Made by a program: the position numbers and the translations under genes. DNA of 64,000 nt. Source: SG8-41 sp963699525 (GTDB lineage Bacteria; Pseudomonadota; Gammaproteobacteria; Burkholderiales; SG8-41). Under the pieces are notes generated by a model. The model saw nothing but the letters and a program-made list of their open reading frames with translations, did not search any database and had not been told where the DNA came from. Below are positions 53,943-62,790 of this stretch, piece after piece (the first letter of the stretch is position 1; each line of letters begins with the position of its first letter). The stretch lies in the NCBI GenBank assembly GCA_963699525.1, contig CAVOUI010000006.1:186001-250000 (forward strand), given 5' to 3'.

Positions 53943-56051
53943 GTGAAGCGGGACGGGCGGAAACGCGCACGCGGCCCGTCGAGCCTTGCACCGCTCCCTG
54001 CGCCTGACGCTTCGCTCTCCGGACTGGGCAGGAGCACGCTCGCCAGGCTCGCGAAGCTGGGGATCGCGAGCCAGTTCGACCTGGTGCTCCACCTGCCGCT
54101 GCGCTACGACGACGAGACGCGGCTTTACGCGTTGAGCGATGCGCCGGCAGGCGAGCCGGTCGCGGTCGAAGGCACCGTCGTGGAGACGGAGGTGAAGTAC
54201 CGTCCGCGGCGGCAGCTGCTCTGCCACATCGAAGACGGCAGCGGCGTGCTGACCCTGCGCTTCTTCCATTTCTACCCGAGCCAGCTGAAGCAGCTCGCCG
54301 CGGGCGCGCGTGTGCGTGCTTTCGGCGAGATTCGCCACGGGTTCGTCGGGCCGGAGATGGCGCACCCGCGCTACCGGGTGCTGCACGGGGAGGCGCCGAT
54401 CCCGCAGGCGCTGACGCCGGTGTACCCGACGACGGCGGGCCTGCGGCAGGACGACCTGCGGCGCCTGATCGCGAGCGCGCTCGCCGACTGCGATCTCGAG
54501 GACACGTTGCCTCCATCGCTTCTCGAGAAGCTGGGGCTCCCGCCGTTCCGCGAAGCGGTGCTGCTGCTGCACAATCCCCCTCCACAAGTACCGCAGCAGG
54601 AGTTGCAGGAGCGGCGCCATCCGGCCTGGCGCAGGATGAAGTTCGACGAGCTGCTGGCGCAGCAGTTGTCCATGCGCTTGCACTACCAGCGGCGCAAGAG
54701 CGCCGGCGCGCCGGCGCTCAGGCCGCGCGGCAGGCTCGCGCAGGCGCTGCTGGCGCGGCTGCCCTTCAAGCTCACCGCGGCGCAGAACCGGGCGCTGGCC
54801 GAGATCCGGCACGATCTCGCGCAGCCGTACCCGATGCAGCGGTTGCTGCAGGGCGATGTCGGCAGCGGCAAGACGATCGTGGCGGCGCTGGCGGCGCTGC
54901 AATGCGTCGAGAACGGCCATCAGGTGGCGGTTATGGCTCCCACCGAGGTACTCGCCGAGCAGGACTACAGAAAATTCCGGGAATGGCTCGGCGGTCTGGG
55001 CATCGGCGTCGCGTGGCTGTCCGGCGGCCTGAACGCGAGGGTGAAGCGGGAGGAACTGGCGCGGGTGTCCGCGGGCAAGACCGCGGTCGTCGTCGGCACG
55101 CATGCGCTGATCCAGGAGCGCGTGCGTTTCCATAATCTCGCGCTGGCGATCATCGACGAGCAGCAGCGTTTTGGGGTCCACCAGCGCCTCGAGCTCCGCA
55201 TGAAGGGCACGCGCCCAAACAAGGGCGCGCAGCCGCACCAGCTCATGATGAGCGCGACGCCGATCCCGCGCACGCTCGAGATGAGCTACTTCGCCGACCT
55301 CGATGTCTCGGTCATCGATGAGATGCCGCCGGGGCGCGGGCAGGTCACGACCAAGCTGGTTCTCGACACGCGACGGGCCGAGGTAGTCCAGCGAGTGCGT
55401 GATGCCTGCCTGGACGGCGGGCAGGCGTACTGGGTATGTCCGTTGATCGAAGAATCCGAAGCGTTGCAATTGAAGACCGCGCTCGAAACCTACGAAACCG
55501 TCCAGCGGACATTTCCCGAACTCAAAGTCGGTCTCGTGCACGGACGCCTGAAGGGCGAGGAAAAGGCGCGCGTGATGAGCGCGTTCAAGGACGGCAAGGT
55601 TCAGCTGCTGGTGGCGACCACGGTGATCGAGGTCGGTGTGGACGCGCCGGACGCGACGCTGATGGTGATCGAGCACGCGGAGCGCCTGGGTCTCGCACAA
55701 TTACATCAGCTGCGCGGTCGCATCGGCCGCGGCCCCGCGGAGAGCACCTGCATACTGCTCTACCAGGGCTCACTTAGCCCCGCGGCGCGCGAGCGGTTGA
55801 AGATCATCTACGAGCAGCGGGACGGGTTCGAGATTGCCCGCCACGACCTGCGGCTGCGCGGGCCTGGCGAGCTGCTGGGCGCGCGACAGAGCGGGGAGCC
55901 GCTCCTGCGGTTTGCCGATCTCGACGCCGACCTCGACCTGCTCGACGCCGCCCGCGCCGCGGCGGATTTGCTGCTGCGCGAACAGCCGGATGCCGCGCGC
56001 GCGCACGTTGCGCGCTGGCTCGGCGTTCGCCACGAGTATCTGAAGGCCTAG
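53943..56051 (+). CDS. recG: ATP-dependent DNA helicase RecG
   Basis: Branch-migration helicase acting on stalled forks and recombination intermediates. The wedge OB domain comes first (LPLRYDDETRL, HIEDGSGVLTLRFFHFYPSQ). Then come Walker A GDVGSGKT (about 304-311), MAPTEVLAEQ, motif II DEQQRFGVHQR (about 405), MSATPIPRT, VDAPDATLMVIEHAERLGLAQLHQLRGRIGRG, and the C-terminal RGPGELLGARQSG. Motif II is DEQQ where E. coli RecG has DEQH. The start is GTG 53943, with AGGAGGGG just upstream. 702 residues. Confidence 0.96.
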   Translation: MKRDGRKRARGPSSLAPLPAPDASLSGLGRSTLARLAKLGIASQFDLVLHLPLRYDDETRLYALSDAPAGEPVAVEGTVVETEVKYRPRRQLLCHIEDGSGVLTLRFFHFYPSQLKQLAAGARVRAFGEIRHGFVGPEMAHPRYRVLHGEAPIPQALTPVYPTTAGLRQDDLRRLIASALADCDLEDTLPPSLLEKLGLPPFREAVLLLHNPPPQVPQQELQERRHPAWRRMKFDELLAQQLSMRLHYQRRKSAGAPALRPRGRLAQALLARLPFKLTAAQNRALAEIRHDLAQPYPMQRLLQGDVGSGKTIVAALAALQCVENGHQVAVMAPTEVLAEQDYRKFREWLGGLGIGVAWLSGGLNARVKREELARVSAGKTAVVVGTHALIQERVRFHNLALAIIDEQQRFGVHQRLELRMKGTRPNKGAQPHQLMMSATPIPRTLEMSYFADLDVSVIDEMPPGRGQVTTKLVLDTRRAEVVQRVRDACLDGGQAYWVCPLIEESEALQLKTALETYETVQRTFPELKVGLVHGRLKGEEKARVMSAFKDGKVQLLVATTVIEVGVDAPDATLMVIEHAERLGLAQLHQLRGRIGRGPAESTCILLYQGSLSPAARERLKIIYEQRDGFEIARHDLRLRGPGELLGARQSGEPLLRFADLDADLDLLDAARAAADLLLREQPDAARAHVARWLGVRHEYLKA

Positions 56052-56067
56052 TTGATATACTGGTTCG

Positions 56068-56979
56068 ATGGCCCGTTCGCCCGCCGATTTGGCCCGGCCC
56101 CTGACCTTCACCGAGCGCCTCGACGCCTACGAGCGGCTGATGCGGCTCGACCAGCCGATCGGCGCGCTCCTCCTCCTGTGGCCCGCGCTGTGGAGTCTGT
56201 GGCTCGCCCGGCGCGCCGCTCCCCAGCCGGAGGTTCTCGCCATATTCCTGCTCGGCGTGATCCTGATGCGCTCGGCCGGCTGCGTGATCAACGACTGCGC
56301 CGACCGCCGGTTCGATCCACACGTGGAACGCACGCGGAATCGCCCGCTGGCGACGGGCATCGTTTCGGTGCGCGAAGCCCTGGCGCTGGCGGCGGCGCTG
56401 TCCCTCGTCGCCTTTGTCCTCGTGCTGCAGCTCAACGGGCTGACCGTGATGCTATCGTTCGCGGCCCTCGCGATCACCGTGATCTACCCCTTCTTCAAGC
56501 GCTTCTTCCTGTTTCCGCAGGCCTGGCTCGGTGTCGCCTTCAGCTTCTCGATCCCGATGGCGTATGCGGCGCAGCTCGCCTACATACCGCTCGCGGGCTG
56601 GGCGCTCATGGGCGCCACCTTTTTCTGGATCATCGCCTACGACACCGAGTACGCGATGGTGGACCGCGACGATGACCTGAAGCTCGGCTTGAAGTCCTCG
56701 GCGATCCTGCTCGGGCGCTTCGATGTGGCAGGGGTCATGGTGTCGCACGCTCTGTTCCTCGCCATTCTGACGGTGATCGGCCGCTGGCAGCGGCTCGAAT
56801 CCTGGTTCTTCGCGGGACTCGCGGTCGCGGCCGGCCTCGTCCTCTACCAGTACTGGCTGATCCGCGGCCGCGACCGCATCCGCTGTTTCCGCGCCTTCCG
56901 CAACAACAACTGGGTCGGGCTCGCGGTGTTCGCGGGCCTCGCGCTGGATCTCCACTTCCAGTCCGGATTGCTACGCTAG
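56068..56979 (+). CDS. ubiA: 4-hydroxybenzoate octaprenyltransferase
   Basis: Membrane prenyltransferase that attaches the polyprenyl tail to 4-hydroxybenzoate in ubiquinone synthesis. The two Asp-rich motifs are VINDCADRRFDPHVERTRNRPLA and IAYDTEYAMVDRDDDLKLGLKSSAI. About eight membrane segments over 303 residues. It is followed by ubiD after 13 bases, so two successive ubiquinone steps are encoded together. Confidence 0.96.
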   Translation: MARSPADLARPLTFTERLDAYERLMRLDQPIGALLLLWPALWSLWLARRAAPQPEVLAIFLLGVILMRSAGCVINDCADRRFDPHVERTRNRPLATGIVSVREALALAAALSLVAFVLVLQLNGLTVMLSFAALAITVIYPFFKRFFLFPQAWLGVAFSFSIPMAYAAQLAYIPLAGWALMGATFFWIIAYDTEYAMVDRDDDLKLGLKSSAILLGRFDVAGVMVSHALFLAILTVIGRWQRLESWFFAGLAVAAGLVLYQYWLIRGRDRIRCFRAFRNNNWVGLAVFAGLALDLHFQSGLLR

Positions 56980-56992
56980 AGCCGCGGCACAC

Positions 56993-58465
56993 ATGAAATA
57001 TCGTGACCTGCGCGATTTCCTGGCCGGGCTCGAGGGGCGCGGCGAGCTGAAGCGCATCGGCGCGACGGTCGATCCGCGCCTCGAGATGACGGAGATCTGC
57101 GACCGCGTGCTGAAGGCGGGCGGGCCGGCGCTGCTGTTCGAGAAGCCGAAGGGCCATTCGATGCCCGTGCTCGGGAACTTGTTCGGCACGGTCAGGCGCG
57201 TCGCCCTCGGCATGGGAGTGGAAGCTGCGGAGCCCGCGGCGGCGCTGCGGGAGCTCGGCAGCCTGCTGGCGACGCTTCGGGAGCCCGAGCCGCCCAAGGG
57301 ATGGAAGGACGCGTGGGAGAAGCTCCCGCTGCTGAAGACCGTGCTCTCCATGGAGCCGCGGGTGGTGACGCGCGCGCCCTGCCAGGAAAACGTGCTCGAA
57401 GGTGCGGACGTGGACCTGGCGCGGCTGCCGGTCCAGACCTGCTGGCCCGGCGACGTCGCGCCTCTCATCACCTGGGGACTGACGGTGACGCGAGGCCCGA
57501 GCCGGCGCCGCCAGAACCTCGGCATCTACCGTCAGCAGGTGCTCGGCCGCAACCAGGTCATCATGCGCTGGCTGCCGCAGCGCGGTGGCGCGCTGGACTA
57601 CCGCGACCATTGCCTGGCGCGCCCGCGCGAGCCGTTTCCGGTAGCGGTGGCGCTCGGCGCCGATCCCGCTACTCTGCTCGGCGCGGTGACACCGGTGCCG
57701 GACACGCTCTCCGAGTACCAATTTGCGGGCCTGTTGCGGGGGGCGAAGACCGAAATCGTGAAGTGCCTCGGGCACGAGCTGCAGGTGCCGGCCGGCGCCG
57801 AGATCGTGCTGGAGGGCTGGATCCGCCCCGGAGAGACTGCGCTCGAGGGGCCGTTCGGCGATCACACCGGCTATTACAACGACCAGGAGCATTTCCCGGT
57901 CTTTACGATCGACCGGATCACGACCCGGCGCGACCCCATCTACCACTCGACCTACACCGGAAAGCCGCCCGATGAGCCGGCGGTGCTGGGGCTCGCGCTG
58001 AACGAAGTATTCGTGCCGCTGCTGCAGCGCCAGTTCCCCGAGATCGCGGATTTCTACCTGCCGCCCGAGGGCTGCTCCTACCGCATCGCGTGCGTCGGCA
58101 TGAAGAAGCAGTACCCGGGCCAGGCGCGGCGCGTCATGTTCGGTATCTGGAGTTACCTGCGGCAGTTCCTCTACACCAAGTTCATCATCGTCACCGATGA
58201 CGACGTCAACGTCCGCGACTGGAAGGAAGTGGTGTGGGCGCTCGCGACGCGCGTCGACCCTCAGCGCGACACCGTGATCACGGAGCACACGCCGATCGAC
58301 TATCTCGATTTCGCGAGCCCGGTGCCGGGGCTCGGCTCCAAGATGGGGATCGACGCGACCCGCAAGCTGCCGGGAGAGACCGAGCGCCGCTGGGGCGAAA
58401 CGATTGCGATGAGCGAAGAGGTGAAGCGGCGCGTGGACGCGCTGTGGCGCGAGCTGGGGCTGTAA
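56993..58465 (+). CDS. ubiD: 3-octaprenyl-4-hydroxybenzoate decarboxylase
   Basis: Prenyl-FMN-dependent decarboxylase acting on the UbiA product. MKYRDLRDFLAGLEGRGELKRI is the N-terminus. NLGIYRQQVLGRNQVIMRWLPQRGGALDY, IRPGETALEGPFGDHTGYY and STYTGKPPDEPAVLG contain the cofactor and catalytic Arg/Glu regions. GSKMGIDATRKLPGE closes the protein. 490 residues. The flavin prenyltransferase UbiX it needs is not in the window. Confidence 0.96.
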   Translation: MKYRDLRDFLAGLEGRGELKRIGATVDPRLEMTEICDRVLKAGGPALLFEKPKGHSMPVLGNLFGTVRRVALGMGVEAAEPAAALRELGSLLATLREPEPPKGWKDAWEKLPLLKTVLSMEPRVVTRAPCQENVLEGADVDLARLPVQTCWPGDVAPLITWGLTVTRGPSRRRQNLGIYRQQVLGRNQVIMRWLPQRGGALDYRDHCLARPREPFPVAVALGADPATLLGAVTPVPDTLSEYQFAGLLRGAKTEIVKCLGHELQVPAGAEIVLEGWIRPGETALEGPFGDHTGYYNDQEHFPVFTIDRITTRRDPIYHSTYTGKPPDEPAVLGLALNEVFVPLLQRQFPEIADFYLPPEGCSYRIACVGMKKQYPGQARRVMFGIWSYLRQFLYTKFIIVTDDDVNVRDWKEVVWALATRVDPQRDTVITEHTPIDYLDFASPVPGLGSKMGIDATRKLPGETERRWGETIAMSEEVKRRVDALWRELGL

Positions 58466-58519
58466 GACAGGAACGAATCGGGCGCGGCAGCCCCGGGGGA
58501 AATCGGCTACGACACCGCG

Positions 58520-60031
58520 TCAGAACTTGCCGGCGCGCGAGGCCGCACGCGACTCGACGCCGCGGCTGTACACCCAGTTGAGCAGCGCGTCCTGAGCCGC
58601 CTGCGCGTTGGCGGCATTGGGGTGGTTGATGATGGACACCACGACCTGGCGCCGCCCCTGCGCGTCGAGCAGGTAGCCCGCGATCGACCGCACGCCGGTG
58701 AGCGAGCCGGTCTTGATGTGCGCCTGCCCGGCGACGTCGGCGTCGGCAAGGCGTTTCTTCATCGTTCCGTCCATCGCGGCGAGCGGCAGCGAGGCCATGA
58801 ACTCCGGCATCACCGGGCTCCGGAACGAGGAGAGCAGCAACTCCCCGAGGTGCCGCGCGCTGATGCGCTCGATGCGCGACAGCCCCGATCCGTTCTCCAG
58901 GATCATTTCCGGGAAATCCAGCCCTTTTCCGGCGAGCCACTCGCGAATCACGCGATCGGCCTTCTCCGGCGTCGCCGGCTCGCCCGCCCCTTCTGCTCCC
59001 AGCGTCAGGTAGATCTGGCGGGCCATGACGTTGTTCGAGAACTTGTTCATGTCACGCACGACCTGGGCGAGCGGGGGCGACTCCAACGCGACGAGCAGAC
59101 GCATGTCCGCGCTCACGGTCCCGTCGCGCACCGTCCCGGTAAACGTTCCGCCGAGCTCGCGCCACAGCTCGCGAAACAGGCCGAGCACGTAATGGGCGTG
59201 GGGCAGCACGCTGAAGCTCCGGGCACGCTCGCCGCAGCTCGCGGCGTAGCGTCCGCTGAAAGTGAGCCGGGTTGCCGCCGAGCCGCCCTGCGCGTCCACC
59301 TTCAGGCGGTTGACCCAGTCCCCGCACGCACCGTTGACGAGCGCCAGCCGGTTGAAGATCTGCACCTGCGGCAGCGCGGGCTCAGGCAGAATCCGCACGA
59401 GGCGCGCCTCGGTGTCCGGCACGAAGGTGAGCTGCACCGCCTTGAAATTGACCAGCAGCGCGTCGGGCCCGGTGTTGTAGGGGCGGGTCGGCTGCTCGTC
59501 GAAACGCGCGGGGTCGTAATCGGCGGCGGCAAAATAGGTGCGGTCGAGCACGAGATCGCCGCGGATTTCGCGCAGCCCCCGGCTGCGCAGGTTGCGCAGC
59601 AGCAGCCAGAAATTTTCCAGCGTGAGCTTGGGATCGCCCCGGCCTTTCAGCACGAGATCGCCCTCGAGCACGCCGCCGCTCAACGGGCCGGCCGCGTAGG
59701 CCTCGGTCACCCACTGGAAGGCGGGGCCGAGCAGCTCGAGCGCGGCATAGGTGGTGACGAGCTTGATGGAGGACGCCGGATTCATCGGGCGCGCGGACCC
59801 GGCTGCGAGGAGCGGGCGCTCCGCGCCGATCTCGTGCACGTAGAACGCGGCCGCGTGCTCGGGAATTTCGGCCTGCGCGAGCGCGCGGGCGACGGGGGCG
59901 GGGAGAAAATCCGTCTGGGCGTGGGCGCGCGGCGGACCGGCCGCAAGCAGCGCCGCTACGGTTGCCGCGAACAAGGCACGGGGAACACGCGCCGCACCCT
60001 GCGCACCACGCAAACCGCTCGCATTGGCCAT
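58520..60031 (-). CDS. dacB: D-alanyl-D-alanine carboxypeptidase/endopeptidase (PBP4 type)
   Basis: Periplasmic class C penicillin-binding protein that trims and cleaves peptidoglycan crosslinks. It has a signal peptide (FAATVAALLAAGPPRAHAQ). The catalytic motifs are SSIK (NPASSIKLVTTYAALELLG), SNN (KFSNNVMARQIYL) and KTG (HIKTGSLTGVRSIAGYL). The long insertion between the first two motifs is typical of PBP4. ATG 60031 lies just after the bioA stop; a TTG two codons earlier would overlap it. Together with mrcA it adds a second peptidoglycan enzyme to the window. Confidence 0.94.
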   Translation of the reverse strand: MANASGLRGAQGAARVPRALFAATVAALLAAGPPRAHAQTDFLPAPVARALAQAEIPEHAAAFYVHEIGAERPLLAAGSARPMNPASSIKLVTTYAALELLGPAFQWVTEAYAAGPLSGGVLEGDLVLKGRGDPKLTLENFWLLLRNLRSRGLREIRGDLVLDRTYFAAADYDPARFDEQPTRPYNTGPDALLVNFKAVQLTFVPDTEARLVRILPEPALPQVQIFNRLALVNGACGDWVNRLKVDAQGGSAATRLTFSGRYAASCGERARSFSVLPHAHYVLGLFRELWRELGGTFTGTVRDGTVSADMRLLVALESPPLAQVVRDMNKFSNNVMARQIYLTLGAEGAGEPATPEKADRVIREWLAGKGLDFPEMILENGSGLSRIERISARHLGELLLSSFRSPVMPEFMASLPLAAMDGTMKKRLADADVAGQAHIKTGSLTGVRSIAGYLLDAQGRRQVVVSIINHPNAANAQAAQDALLNWVYSRGVESRAASRAGKF

Positions 60032-60033
60032 GG

Positions 60034-61380
60034 TCAAATTATGCGCTCGTTCACAGGCAGCGCGTCGAGAAGCGCGGCCGTGCGCGTCGCAAGCAGGTCG
60101 ATCTCGTCCTCGCTAATCACGTAGGGCGGCATGAAATAGATGGTGTTGCCAAGGGGGCGAAGCAGCAGCTCCCGCTCGAGCGCGGCGGCGAAAAACCGGC
60201 GCGCGAAGGATGACGGGTCCGCGGTCTCCACCTCAAAAGCCCAGACCATGCCGGTGTTGCGGAAGTTCCTCACGCGCGGGTGCTGCGCGATCCGTCGCGT
60301 GGCGGCATTCATACGCGCGCTGCGGCCGCGGTTCGACTCGATCACGCGCTCCTCCTCGAAGAGATCGAGCGTCGCGAGCGCCGCGCGGCAGGCGAGCGGG
60401 TTGCCGGTATACGAGTGCGAGTGGAGGAAGCCCCGAGTCACATCCTCGTCATAGAACGCTTCGTAGATGGCATCCCGCGTGAGCACGACGGAAAGCGGCA
60501 GGTAGCCGCCCGTGAGGCCCTTCGACAGGCACAGGAAATCCGGCACGATGCCGGCTTGCTCGAAGGCGAAGAAGGTGCCGGTGCGCCCGAACCCGGTCAT
60601 GATTTCGTCGGCGATGAGGTGCACGCCATAGCGGTCGCAGATCGCCCGCGCCCGCCTCAGGTACTCCGCGTCGTGCATCGCCATCCCGGTCGCGCCCTGG
60701 ACGAGCGGCTCGAGGATGAACGCCGCGGTCTCGGCGTGATGGCGCTCGAGGTGGCGCTCCAGCGCCACGGCGCAGCGCTCGGCGTAATCGCGGGGGGACT
60801 CCCCTTTCTCACCGAGCCGCCAATCGGGGCTCGCGACCTGGGTGCTCGTCATGACGAGCGGCGCGTAGACGTCCTTGAACAACCGCACGTCGGTCACCGC
60901 CAGCGCGCCGAGGGTCTCGCCGTGATAGCTGCCGGCGAGGCTCACGAAGCGGGTCTTCGCCGGGCTGCCGCAATTGCGCCAGTAGTGGAAGCTCATCTTG
61001 AGGGCGATTTCGACCGCCGAGGCACCGTCGCTCGCGTAGAAGCAGTGGCCGAGCACGGCGCCGGTTGCGCGCGCGAGGCGCTCGGACAGATCCACCACCG
61101 GCTCATGGGTGAACCCCGCGAGCAGCACGTGCTCGAGCTTGCCGAGCTGATCGGCAAGCGCCGCGCCGATGCGCGGATTGCAGTGGCCGAAGAGGTTCAC
61201 CCACCACGAGCTGATCGCGTCGAGATAGCGCCGGCCATCGGCGTCGTAGAGCCAGCAGCCCGCTCCGCGCGCAACGGGCACGAGCGGCAGCCGCTCGTGG
61301 TGCTTCATCTGCGTGCAGGGATGCCAGACGGCGGCGAGGCTGCGCTTTAGCAGCAGATTAGTGCGAGTGCTAATTTGCAT
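60034..61380 (-). CDS. bioA: Adenosylmethionine-8-amino-7-oxononanoate aminotransferase
   Basis: PLP transaminase forming 7,8-diaminopelargonate in biotin synthesis. It shows WHPCTQMKHHERLPLVPVARGAGCWLYDADGRRYLDAISSWWVNLFGH, SDGASAVEIALKMSFHYW, SLAGSYHGETLGALAVTD, IADEIMTGFGRTG, the PLP lysine in LCLSKGLTGGYLPLS, and HSHSYTGNPLACRAA. ATG 61380 (MQISTRTNLLLKRSLAAVWHPC) is chosen; an ATG 25 codons upstream lies before the -10 box. The first codons overlap a CIRCE-like sequence. No other bio genes are nearby. Confidence 0.94.
   Translation of the reverse strand: MQISTRTNLLLKRSLAAVWHPCTQMKHHERLPLVPVARGAGCWLYDADGRRYLDAISSWWVNLFGHCNPRIGAALADQLGKLEHVLLAGFTHEPVVDLSERLARATGAVLGHCFYASDGASAVEIALKMSFHYWRNCGSPAKTRFVSLAGSYHGETLGALAVTDVRLFKDVYAPLVMTSTQVASPDWRLGEKGESPRDYAERCAVALERHLERHHAETAAFILEPLVQGATGMAMHDAEYLRRARAICDRYGVHLIADEIMTGFGRTGTFFAFEQAGIVPDFLCLSKGLTGGYLPLSVVLTRDAIYEAFYDEDVTRGFLHSHSYTGNPLACRAALATLDLFEEERVIESNRGRSARMNAATRRIAQHPRVRNFRNTGMVWAFEVETADPSSFARRFFAAALERELLLRPLGNTIYFMPPYVISEDEIDLLATRTAALLDALPVNERII
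61347..61373 (-). promoter_or_regulatory. CIRCE-like element overlapping the start of bioA
   Basis: On the minus strand: TTAGCACTC, nine bases, TGCTGCTAA. The left half matches the HrcA operator half-site perfectly. The right half matches 6 of 9 (xxxTGCTAA), with exactly the nine-base spacing of CIRCE. It covers codons 3-11 of bioA, about 27 bases downstream of a TATACT -10 box. It may be chance, as the bases also encode protein. Confidence 0.4.
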
Positions 61381-61399
61381 TTTAGTCGAAGAGGATTTA

Positions 61400-61405
61400 A
61401 GTATA
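61400..61405 (-). promoter_or_regulatory. -10 element of bioA
   Basis: TATACT on the minus strand, about 20 bases before the bioA ATG. No matching -35 is seen at 16-18 bases. The remaining gap to 61614, divergent to the next gene, shows no other clear signal. Confidence 0.45.
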
Positions 61406-61614
61406 GGGGCGAGTGCACAAAGACCGTCTTCCCTCAGCTCCGCGACATCGGTCACGCACGACCGGGTGCCGTCCCGAACCGGGCCCGCGCCAGACTTCCC
61501 GCCGCGTCAACCACAGCGTCAGTTGTGCCGTTAAGATCGGAAGATGGGCACTAATCTTGCATGTTTCTACCTGGGGCGCGGTGAGTTTAGCACCCGAGAC
61601 GAGCGGTCTTAACC

Positions 61615-62256
61615 ATGGAAATACTTGAGCGCATAGAGGAGCAGATTGCCGCAAGCGGCCTGCCGCTCGTCGGTATCACGCTCGCGGCCGTGCCCTGCCC
61701 CGACACGCCGTTGATCCTGACGCTGCATTGGCACGGCTTCATCAGGGAAAAACTGGCCGAGGTGGAGCACGCCGAGGTGGTGTCGTACACACCGTTGCCG
61801 AGCTCCGCGCTGCAGCTGAACCACCGCTGGTGCGATCTGATTGCGGTGGACCGCGCCGCGATGGAGGCGGCGTGGGAGCTGGGTGCGTGGGATGTCGCGC
61901 GCGCCGAGCGGCGGGGTTGCATGCGGCCTGGCGCGCCCTCCACCGAGGCACTCGAATGCCTGCAGGCGTTCGGCGCATTCCCGTTCGGCATCAACGGCAA
62001 CCAGGTGGTGGTGGCCGATGCTCCCGATGCCGACGAGTTGCTGCAGCTTGCGGCAAAGCGCGGTTACCTCATGTGGCTGTTCCGGCCCGTCAGCGGCGGC
62101 ATCTGGGCCGAAGTTGCCGATGACGCTACCCTGAGTTCGAGGGGACGGCGGCCCCCACCCTGCCCGCATCGTCCGATCCCACCCCGCTGCGACGGTAACC
62201 GCAAGACGGTTTACCGCTTCGGGGTCTCCGCCAGCACTCCGCTGGAACTAGACTAA
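61615..62256 (+). CDS. Conserved hypothetical protein
   Basis: A 213-residue soluble protein I do not recognise. The region from MEILERIEEQIAASGLPLVGITLAAVPCPDTPLILTLHWHGFIREKL to NGNQVVVADAPDADELLQLAAKRGYLMWLFRPVSGGIWAEVADDA looks well folded, with conserved-looking Trp, His and Gly residues. The last 45 residues (SSRGRRPPPCPHRPIPPRCDG and on) are low-complexity and basic, and may be an out-of-frame tail or a poorly conserved end. It lies between bioA and groES, on the groES strand, but the heat-shock promoter lies after it. Confidence 0.65.
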   Translation: MEILERIEEQIAASGLPLVGITLAAVPCPDTPLILTLHWHGFIREKLAEVEHAEVVSYTPLPSSALQLNHRWCDLIAVDRAAMEAAWELGAWDVARAERRGCMRPGAPSTEALECLQAFGAFPFGINGNQVVVADAPDADELLQLAAKRGYLMWLFRPVSGGIWAEVADDATLSSRGRRPPPCPHRPIPPRCDGNRKTVYRFGVSASTPLELD

Positions 62257-62279
62257 CCAGTCAGTTTTTCAGTGTTTTC

Positions 62280-62303
62280 TGGTGGCTTAAGGTTTTGCCA
62301 CCA
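62280..62303 (+). other. Unassigned hairpin upstream of groES
   Basis: A perfect 7-base-pair stem, TGGTGGC/GCCACCA, with a 10-base loop in the gap between the hypothetical gene and groES. No T run follows on either strand, so it is not a standard intrinsic terminator. Confidence 0.4.
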
Positions 62304-62361
62304 CTTGGGTTAGTACGTGCCAATTTCAGTGGTTTACCGGTGGGCGTGTACGGCTAACCTA

Positions 62362-62390
62362 TTGACATAACGCGAACTTACCCGTATTGT
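62362..62390 (+). promoter_or_regulatory. Promoter of groESL
   Basis: TTGACA (62362-62367) and TATTGT (62385-62390) with 17-base spacing. The CIRCE operator begins at the last base of the -10 box, so bound HrcA would cover the start site. This is a sigma-70 rather than heat-shock-sigma arrangement. Confidence 0.75.
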
Positions 62391-62416
62391 TAGCACTCGA
62401 TAGAGACGAGTGCTAA
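62390..62416 (+). promoter_or_regulatory. CIRCE operator (HrcA binding site) of groESL
   Basis: TTAGCACTC, nine bases (GATAGAGAC), GAGTGCTAA: a perfect match to the CIRCE inverted repeat. HrcA represses groESL here and is released on heat or folding stress. The hrcA gene is not in the window. Confidence 0.97.
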
Positions 62417-62461
62417 CCAGTCGTTCTCCGTCATTCAGGTTAATCAACAGGAGGCTCAACG

Positions 62462-62755
62462 ATGAAGATACGTCCATTACACGACCGCGTGATGGTCAAG
62501 CGGTTGGAAGAAGAACGCAAGACTGCATCCGGCATCGTCATTCCCGACACCGCCGCCGAGAAGCCCGACCAGGGCGAAGTCATCGCGGTGGGCAAGGGCA
62601 AGATCCTGGAGGACGGCAAGGTGCGTCCCCTCGATGTGAAGGTCGGCGACAAGATCCTGTTCGGGAAGTACTCCGGGCAGACCGTGAAAGTTAAAGGCGA
62701 CGAACTGCTCGTGATGCGCGAAGAAGACATCATGGGCGTGGTCGAAGGCAGATAA
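62462..62755 (+). CDS. groES: Co-chaperonin GroES
   Basis: The 97-residue lid of the chaperonin: IRPLHDRVMVKRLEEERKTASGIVIPDTAAEKPDQGEVIAVGKGK. The mobile loop is at KTASGIVIPD. VGDKILFGKYSGQTVKV and LLVMREEDIMGVVE finish the domain. A strong ribosome site, AGGAGG, is 8 bases before the ATG. groEL follows after 35 bases. Confidence 0.98.
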   Translation: MKIRPLHDRVMVKRLEEERKTASGIVIPDTAAEKPDQGEVIAVGKGKILEDGKVRPLDVKVGDKILFGKYSGQTVKVKGDELLVMREEDIMGVVEGR

Positions 62756-62790
62756 TCCAGCGAATTCCGCAATAACAGGAGCAATCAGAT

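Noticed and set aside
53838..55700. Minus-strand frame of 620 codons
   Set aside because: Antisense shadow of recG.
61388..61590. Another CIRCE-like sequence (TTAGCACCC near 61578)
   Set aside because: Only the left half resembles the operator; the nine-base spacing leads to a right half with almost no match.
62280..62303. Hairpin as terminator of the hypothetical gene before groES
   Set aside because: The stem is good but no T run follows on either strand; kept only as an unassigned hairpin.
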